A DNA stretch of 9,745 bases from Spirochaetaceae bacterium (GTDB taxonomy: Bacteria > Spirochaetota > Spirochaetia > Treponematales > Breznakiellaceae). Below, piece after piece: positions 5,435 through 9,745 of this stretch (positions within the stretch are counted from its first letter, which is position 1; every line of letters starts with the position of its first letter). Position numbers and translations under genes: made by a program. The notes under the pieces are model-generated. The model saw nothing but the letters and a program-made list of their open reading frames with translations, had not been told where the DNA came from and ran no database searches. Where the stretch lies: NCBI GenBank assembly GCA_031265015.1, contig JAISDG010000163.1, positions 1 through 9,745 of the forward strand, in the 5' to 3' direction.

Positions 5435-6537
5435 TACCAGGTTATTTTACTGTAGGTGTCGTCCATTACCTGAACGCTGCCCCTTTTCCGCAGATCGGTA
5501 ACCAGCTCTTCCGAGGCCTGCTGCAGGGTTGTCATAAAACGCCGCTGCACTTCCGCATCGGAAATGGTTTTCCGTACCGTGGGGGACTGGGGATCTTCCA
5601 GATTATAGATGTCGTCCAGGGCAAGGGTTTTTGCCCGGTAGGTTTCGATAACTTTAATAATGAAAAAACCGTCGGGCCTTTCCACCAGCCTGGAAATTTC
5701 GCCCTGCTTAAGGGCAAAAACGGCATCGACAAAAGAAGCGCCCATGGCCTGGCGTATTCTGTCGTGCCTGTACACAAAGCCGTCACCGCTTAAATAGCCC
5801 GACTCGGGCCGGCGGAAATCCCTGATCGCCTCGTCGAATTTTGCGGGATCCCCGCCTATCTGCCTGAGCAGATTATTCGCCGTGGTCTGGGCGGCGGCCT
5901 TTTCGCCGGGATTACGGATGGGGACCATGAGCATCCGGACCCGGACCGTGTCAGGCCGGGCAAAACCGTTGTCAAAAATACTTTTGGCCCGGGCCTCGGT
6001 ATAAATCGTCTGAATTTCCGCGTCCGTGGGGTTCTTGATGCTTTCGAACAGGGGCTGTTTCTTGACCTTAAGATAATTTTCCGTCAACAGGGTCCGCCTC
6101 ATCAGCTCCTTGTAGGACGCCCGGTTCATTCCCGTTCTGTTCCGGAGTTCCGTATCAATCTCCGCGTCCGTGGGGGTATGTCCCAGCACCCTGGCAAGGC
6201 CTTCGGAAAAACCCCTGATGCTCTGATCAAAGTACTGGTTTATTTCCCGGTCGGTAACGGTAACCTTTTCCTGTTCCGCCGCCTGGCAGGCCAGAAACTG
6301 GTTTCCCAACTCGTCCAGGGCCTGCCGTTTTTCCGTATCCGTCAGCTGGGCATTGCTGTTCTGGGTACTCATGACCTTGGTTATGGTAAGCCAGCTGATA
6401 TATTCCTTAAACTGCTTAACGGTAATCTGTTCAGTTTTGGAAAGCCGGACCACGGCCACGGGCTGAAGATCGATTTGGGCAAAAGCCAGGGCCGAAACAG
6501 CACAAAAACCACATAAAAACAGGATATAACGCTTCAT
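5434..6537 (-). CDS. Exported parvulin-like (SurA/PpiC-type) folding factor, probably without isomerase activity
   Basis: A 367-residue exported protein. Residues 1-20 are a Sec signal peptide (MKRYILFL, hydrophobic core, AFA before Q21), placing it in the periplasm or envelope. Residues about 30-160 resemble the SurA N-terminal chaperone region, with two KxxxNxY/TDREINQYF-type helices. Residues about 197-302 align with the PpiC rotamase domain: VRMLMVP where parvulins have ARHILV, the glycine turn SGYLSGDGFV, the FVDAVFALKQGEIS helix, and GFFIIKV where parvulins usually have GYHIIKV. Both conserved histidines are thus replaced (M and F), so a chaperone role is more likely than proline isomerisation. 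A C-terminal helical tail (about 320-355) follows. AAGGTG lies upstream of the ATG. It heads the operon with nusB and the TPR gene. I recall a parvulin-like protein at the matching position in T. pallidum. Confidence 0.85.
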   Translation of the reverse strand: MKRYILFLCGFCAVSALAFAQIDLQPVAVVRLSKTEQITVKQFKEYISWLTITKVMSTQNSNAQLTDTEKRQALDELGNQFLACQAAEQEKVTVTDREINQYFDQSIRGFSEGLARVLGHTPTDAEIDTELRNRTGMNRASYKELMRRTLLTENYLKVKKQPLFESIKNPTDAEIQTIYTEARAKSIFDNGFARPDTVRVRMLMVPIRNPGEKAAAQTTANNLLRQIGGDPAKFDEAIRDFRRPESGYLSGDGFVYRHDRIRQAMGASFVDAVFALKQGEISRLVERPDGFFIIKVIETYRAKTLALDDIYNLEDPQSPTVRKTISDAEVQRRFMTTLQQASEELVTDLRKRGSVQVMDDTYSKITW

Positions 6538-6562
6538 TTTATCACCTTACCATTAAAGTTAT

Positions 6563-6592
6563 AGTATATATCAAAAAAAATAAACAGGCTAA
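6563..6592 (-). promoter_or_regulatory. Candidate promoter of the parvulin-like/nusB/TPR operon
   Basis: The minus strand shows TATACT (6568-6563) as -10, 18 bases after TTAGCC (6592-6587), with a T-rich spacer. Transcription would start near 6556, about 19 bases before the ATG. The -35 is poor and overlaps the possible alaS terminator. Confidence 0.35.
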
Positions 6593-6604
6593 AAGTAACA
6601 GCCC
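6586..6604 (-). terminator. Possible terminator of alaS
   Basis: On the minus strand GGGCT, a 9-base loop and AGCCT form a 5-bp stem with one wobble. It is followed by a T-rich run (6585-6571, containing eight consecutive T). The stem is short, but the T tract is good; it would end alaS transcription before the parvulin-like gene. Confidence 0.38.
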
Positions 6605-6616
6605 GGTCTTTTTTAC

Positions 6617-6705
6617 GTTAAAACCGCCCGGATGCCGGCGGACAGCCCGTCACCGGCATTGATCCCTTATGTTAAAACCGCCCGGATACGCCGGACGCCG
6701 GCGGA
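6617..6705. repeat. Imperfect duplication of the alaS 3' end (54-bp, in-frame)
   Basis: The plus-strand sequence GTTAAAACCGCCCGGAT occurs exactly at 6617-6633 and 6671-6687. In both copies it continues as GCCGGCGGA (6634-6642 and 6697-6705), apart from a 9-base block (6688-6696) present only in the alaS copy. The copy inside alaS encodes SAGVRRIRAVLT and stop. The copy beyond it, read in the same frame 18 codons later, encodes SAGIRAVLT and stop, so three codons (VRR) differ. It is a decayed in-frame copy of the end of the gene. Confidence 0.85.
6632..6659. repeat. Stem-loop between the duplicated alaS ends
   Basis: ATGCCGG (6632-6638) and CCGGCAT (6653-6659) are perfect inverted repeats of 7 bp around a 14-base loop that can itself pair weakly (GAC/GTC). 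It lies just downstream of the alaS stop. No T-run follows at once, so it may protect the mRNA end or be a by-product of the duplication. Confidence 0.45.
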
Positions 6706-8469
6706 GGAGGATTGTTCCTTTTGTATGGTGAACGTGCCCATGGTTCCCGTATGTTCCACATGGGGGCCCCCGCAGACTTCCCTGGAAAAGAAGTCCGGGG
6801 GACTGCCCACGGTGTACACCTTGACCTGGGACTCGTACTTTTCCCCGAAGAGGGCGACGGCCCCGGAAGCCTTCGCTTCTTCCAGGGACATCACCGCCAT
6901 GGTCACCGGCAGGTCCCTGCGGATCTGTTCGTTGACGATATTCTGAACTTTTTCGATCTCCTCCGCCGTCATGGGCGCGGGGTGGGAAAAGTCAAAACGC
7001 ATCCGCTCCGCGGTGATATTGGAGCCCTTCTGGGCCACGTGATCCCCCAGCACCATGCGCAGGGCCCTATGGAGCAGATGGGTAGCGGTATGGTACTTCA
7101 CCGCCATTTCCCCCTGATCCACAAGCCCTCCCTTAAAGACCTGTCCCCCCTGGGATCGGGACAATTCCTGGTGCTTTTTAAAGGCCTCGTCAAATTCCGC
7201 CCGGTTTACCGTCATGCCCTGTTCACGGGCCAGCTCTTCGGTCAGCTCAATAGGAAAGCCGTAGGTATCGTAGAGCTTAAAAGCCAGCCGGCCGGACATG
7301 ATCTTTCGGGGATCTTTTAACAGATTGGGAAGGAGTTTTTCAAATTCATGTTCGCCCTTCTGGAGGGTTTCCAAAAATTTTTGCTCCTCCCGCTTAAGTT
7401 CCTCTTTAATAAAAACGGCGTTGGCCTTAAGTTCAGGATAGGAGGCGGCAAACTTTTCCACCACCGCTTCGGACACGGGGAGGAGGCTTTCGATACCGAG
7501 CTTCCGGCCATGCCGTACCGCCCGGCGGATAAGGCGGCGGAGTACATAGCCCGCGCCCACATTGGAGGGGCTCACCGCCCTGGGATCCCCCAGCACGAAG
7601 GTACCGGACCGCACATGATCGCAGATGATCCGGACGGAGCGGTCCCTGTCGGGATCGCTCCCGTATGCATAGCCGGGATCGTCCATGGCGGCGGTAACCG
7701 CGGCGATGATCGGGGCGAATATCTCCGTATCGTAGACGGACTTTTTGCCGTTAAGGATCGTGACGGTCCGCTCGATGCCCATGCCGGTATCCACACATTT
7801 GCGGGCCAGGGGCTCGTAGGTTCCCGCTTCGGTTTTATTGTACTGCATGAACACATCGTTCCAGATTTCAAGCCATTTGCCGCAGGAACAGCCGGGACCG
7901 CAGTCCGGGCCGCAGGGCTCTTTTCCGATGTCGTAAAACATCTCCGAATCGGGGCCGCAGGGACCGGTGCTTCCTGCGGGGCCCCACCAGTTGTCTTCCT
8001 TGGGCCGGTAACTGATCCGGCCTTCGGGGATCCCCAGTTCTTTCCAGACCGCTGCGGATTCCCCGTCCAGGGGGGCGTTTTCGTCCCCCGCAAAAACCGT
8101 TACCCCCAGCTTTTCTATGGGAATCCCCAGCCATTCGGGCGAGGTAAGAAATTCAAAACTCATCCTGATGGCCCCGTCTTTAAAATAATCTCCCAAAGAC
8201 CAGTTCCCCAGCATTTCAAAAAAAGTCAGGTGGCTGGGATCCCCCACGCTGTCTATGTCGCCGGTCCTGATGCACTTCTGGTAGTCCACCAGACGCTTTC
8301 CCGCGGGATGGGGTTCCCCCAAAAGGTAGGGCACCAGGGGATGCATTCCCGCGGTGGTAAAAAGCACCGTGGGGTCGTTTTCCGGAATCAGGGACTTCCC
8401 CTCGATTTGGGCGTGACCGTGCCGCACAAAGAATTCAATGTATTTTGAGCGCAGTTCGTCGGAGTTCAT
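6667..8469 (-). CDS. alaS: Alanyl-tRNA synthetase, short form lacking the C-terminal C-Ala domain
   Basis: Charges tRNA-Ala with alanine and hydrolyses mischarged Ser/Gly products. In the 600-residue form starting MNSDELRSKYIEFF, the class II catalytic core shows VLFTTAGMHPLVPYLLG (about 35-51), SHLTFFEMLGNWSLGDYF (79-96) and GAGYVLRRLIRRAVRHG (305-321). A four-cysteine insert, CGPDCGPGCSCG (186-197), could bind zinc. The editing domain has the zinc ligands HTATH (460-464) and CGGPH (566-570) and ends SSAGVRRIRAVLT right at the stop. The dimerising C-Ala domain of typical 870-residue enzymes is absent; as I recall, spirochete AlaS enzymes are short in this way, so this is probably lineage-normal. 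The frame extends to 8574, but ATG 8469 matches the family start. GGAGG is about 21 bases away, so an in-frame GTG two codons earlier (8475) is a real alternative. It is divergent from the restriction gene. Confidence 0.95.
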   Translation of the reverse strand: MNSDELRSKYIEFFVRHGHAQIEGKSLIPENDPTVLFTTAGMHPLVPYLLGEPHPAGKRLVDYQKCIRTGDIDSVGDPSHLTFFEMLGNWSLGDYFKDGAIRMSFEFLTSPEWLGIPIEKLGVTVFAGDENAPLDGESAAVWKELGIPEGRISYRPKEDNWWGPAGSTGPCGPDSEMFYDIGKEPCGPDCGPGCSCGKWLEIWNDVFMQYNKTEAGTYEPLARKCVDTGMGIERTVTILNGKKSVYDTEIFAPIIAAVTAAMDDPGYAYGSDPDRDRSVRIICDHVRSGTFVLGDPRAVSPSNVGAGYVLRRLIRRAVRHGRKLGIESLLPVSEAVVEKFAASYPELKANAVFIKEELKREEQKFLETLQKGEHEFEKLLPNLLKDPRKIMSGRLAFKLYDTYGFPIELTEELAREQGMTVNRAEFDEAFKKHQELSRSQGGQVFKGGLVDQGEMAVKYHTATHLLHRALRMVLGDHVAQKGSNITAERMRFDFSHPAPMTAEEIEKVQNIVNEQIRRDLPVTMAVMSLEEAKASGAVALFGEKYESQVKVYTVGSPPDFFSREVCGGPHVEHTGTMGTFTIQKEQSSSAGVRRIRAVLT

Positions 8470-8542
8470 GAACACATGATAGTAAAAAATCCTCCGGGGG
8501 ACAAGGGTTACGGGAGACCATCCGCATAGGAACAGATAATCC

Positions 8543-8565
8543 GCCGGCGGGAAGAAACCGCCGGC
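8543..8565. repeat. GC-rich hairpin in the alaS leader region
   Basis: GCCGGCGG (8543-8550) and CCGCCGGC (8558-8565) are perfect 8-bp inverted repeats around a 7-base loop, between the two divergent starts and about 75 bases from the alaS start. No T-run follows on either strand. It may be a leader structure affecting alaS expression. I see no T-box elements (no T-box bulge sequence or specifier loop). Confidence 0.5.
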
Positions 8566-8614
8566 CGGAACCAATCGACCATTTTTTACAAAAATGATAC
8601 GCTAAAACCTGTCT

Positions 8615-8652
8615 GGTGGTCCACCGGTTACCTCTCGTCTACCGGTCCGGAC
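8615..8652. promoter_or_regulatory. Palindrome cluster upstream of the restriction gene (possible operator)
   Basis: Within 38 bases are GGTGGTCCACC (8615-8625, palindromic around a central T), two ACCGGT palindromes 18 bases apart (8623-8628 and 8641-8646), and GTCCGGAC (8645-8652). They sit between the alaS leader and the ribosome site (AAGGAG, 8668-8673) of the restriction gene. Spacing close to two helical turns would suit a dimeric repressor such as those controlling restriction systems, but no such regulator is seen, and GC-rich DNA yields short palindromes easily. Confidence 0.25.
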
Positions 8653-8678
8653 AAAAGTAAACGCCAAAAGGAGATAGG

Positions 8679-9745
8679 ATGATCCCGGCAGAATTACAGA
8701 CCCTGGTTAGTAACTTTCACGACCAGATAGAAAGTTACAGAAACCCCGCATACAACGAAACCCAGCTTCGCCGTGATTTTCTTGACAAGTTTATCAGAAT
8801 CCTCGGCTGGGACGTGGATAACGAGAAAGCCTATCACGAGTCATTCCGGGAGGTAATCCAGGAGGACCGTATCCGCATAGCCGGGCAGACAAAGGCTCCC
8901 GACTACTGCGTCCAGAGCAACGGAGGCCGTCTGTTCTACATTGAGGCAAAGAAGCCGTCGGTAAATATTCATGACGATCCGGCCCCGGCTTTTCAGATCC
9001 GGCGCTACGGCTGGACCGCAAAAATGCCGGTCTGCCTTCTAACCGGGTTCCACGAATTTTCCGTGTATGATACCGGTATAAAACCGAAAGACACCGATGA
9101 TCCGGGCGCGGCCCGGATATTTTACTGCCGGTATGACGAATTGGATGTATACAATCCAAAGTATACCGATAGAATTACTAATTGGGATTTTCTTTACGGA
9201 TTGTTTTCCAAAAAAGCGGTTTATAAAGGTTCCCTTGAAAAATTCAGAACATCGAATAAAAAGAAAGGAACCCAGGAGGTTGACCAGGCGTTCCTTGAGG
9301 AAATAGAACATTGGCGGGAACTCCTGGCGGCGAACATATCGTTGCGGAACGAACTTGGCGAACGGCAGTTGAATTACGTGATCCAAAAAACCATCGACCG
9401 TATTATTTTTCTGCGGATCTGCGAGGACCGGGGCATAGAAAACGCGAATGTCTTAAAAACCATTGCCGATGGCAAAGAGGTATACAAGCATCTTTTGAAC
9501 CTGTTTATTTCCGCCGATGAAAAATTCAATTCCGGGCTTTTTCATTTTCACAGCGAAAAAGACATTGACGAGCCGCCGGATACCATGAGCGAGACCCTGA
9601 CCATTGACGACAAGGTTTTGAAAGAAATAATCGGCAGCCTGTACTATCCCGCGCCTTATGAATTTGCGGTACTGCCTGCGGATATTTTAGGTTCCATCTA
9701 TGAGCGTTTCCTCGGGAAAATTATCCGCATGACCGGCGCGCACCG
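8679..9745 (+). CDS. Type IIG restriction-modification protein (Eco57I-like family), N-terminal 355 residues (cut by window edge)
   Basis: A fused restriction endonuclease and adenine methyltransferase; usual length is about 1000 residues, so most of it lies beyond the window. Residues 27-46 (ETQLRRDFLDKFIRILGWDV) are the characteristic start of the nuclease domain. The PD-(D/E)XK site is APD with D75, and EAK with E89 and K91 (FYIEAKKPS). FQIRRYGWTAKMPVCLLTGF (106-125) and FSVYDT are also typical of this family. A helical connector follows (about 200-280, with ERQLNYVIQKTIDRIIFLRI), and near the cut end ILGSIYERFLGKIIRMT stands just before where the methylase motifs should begin. ATG 8679 has AAGGAG at 5-base spacing. 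It is divergent from alaS and clearly more AT-rich than the core genes, suggesting horizontal gain. Neither the methylase motifs nor the target recognition domain can be checked here. Confidence 0.88.
   Translation, partial: MIPAELQTLVSNFHDQIESYRNPAYNETQLRRDFLDKFIRILGWDVDNEKAYHESFREVIQEDRIRIAGQTKAPDYCVQSNGGRLFYIEAKKPSVNIHDDPAPAFQIRRYGWTAKMPVCLLTGFHEFSVYDTGIKPKDTDDPGAARIFYCRYDELDVYNPKYTDRITNWDFLYGLFSKKAVYKGSLEKFRTSNKKKGTQEVDQAFLEEIEHWRELLAANISLRNELGERQLNYVIQKTIDRIIFLRICEDRGIENANVLKTIADGKEVYKHLLNLFISADEKFNSGLFHFHSEKDIDEPPDTMSETLTIDDKVLKEIIGSLYYPAPYEFAVLPADILGSIYERFLGKIIRMTGAH

Noticed and set aside
7348..8448. 366-residue plus-strand reading frame opposite alaS
   Set aside because: It lies entirely antisense to alaS and its product is rich in Gly/Pro/His/Phe without motifs, as expected for the complement of GC-rich coding DNA.
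1049..8565. Recurring GCCGGCGG between genes (near 1051, 6634, 6697, 8543) as a dispersed repeat family
   Set aside because: One copy is inside alaS and one in its duplication, and the genome is rich in GCC/GGC. Without flanking similarity the recurrence is likely chance.
8794..9386. Minus-strand reading frames of 121 and 115 residues opposite the restriction gene
   Set aside because: They overlap the nuclease domain whose PD...EAK residues are intact in the plus frame, and neither has a ribosome site or recognisable motifs.

Overview
This window looks like a stretch of core chromosome from a treponeme-like spirochete. I base this on gene content and order (alaS / parvulin-like protein / nusB / TPR protein / groES / sigma factor / clpB), which from memory resembles the order around groES, nusB and alaS in Treponema, and on an alanyl-tRNA synthetase of only about 600 residues without the usual C-terminal domain. 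Both are recollections rather than searches. The coding DNA is GC-rich, with many CCGG/GGCC-type codons, except in the last kilobase.

Layout. Everything from 1 to 8469 reads on the minus strand, so transcription runs from high to low coordinates. In that order: alaS (8469-6667); a tightly overlapping trio of exported parvulin-like protein, nusB and a membrane-anchored TPR protein (6537-3213, joined by TAATG and ATGA overlaps); a solitary groES with a good sigma-70-type promoter (3107-2835); an alternative sigma-70-family factor starting at TTG (2604-1756), joined by an ATGA overlap to a HAD phosphatase (1759-1091); and the 5' part of clpB (950 to beyond the left edge). On the plus strand, divergent from alaS, is the first third or so of a type IIG restriction-modification protein (8679 to beyond the right edge). 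Its composition is visibly more AT-rich than the rest and it is probably an accessory gene.

How it fits together. alaS and nusB serve translation and rRNA transcription. The parvulin-like and TPR proteins are envelope proteins. groES, the sigma factor and clpB form a protein-quality/stress cluster. The most striking signal is a near-consensus sigma-54 (-24/-12) promoter placed about 29 bases upstream of the sigma-factor start codon. It suggests that an alternative sigma-70 factor is itself made under RpoN control, an arrangement known for rpoS in Borrelia. Other points of interest are an in-frame, imperfect duplication of the last codons of alaS just beyond its stop codon, loss of both canonical parvulin histidines in the PpiC-like protein, and a perfect 22-bp palindrome in the clpB leader. 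I found no tRNA, rRNA, CRISPR array or insertion sequence, and no gene-free stretch longer than 300 bases.
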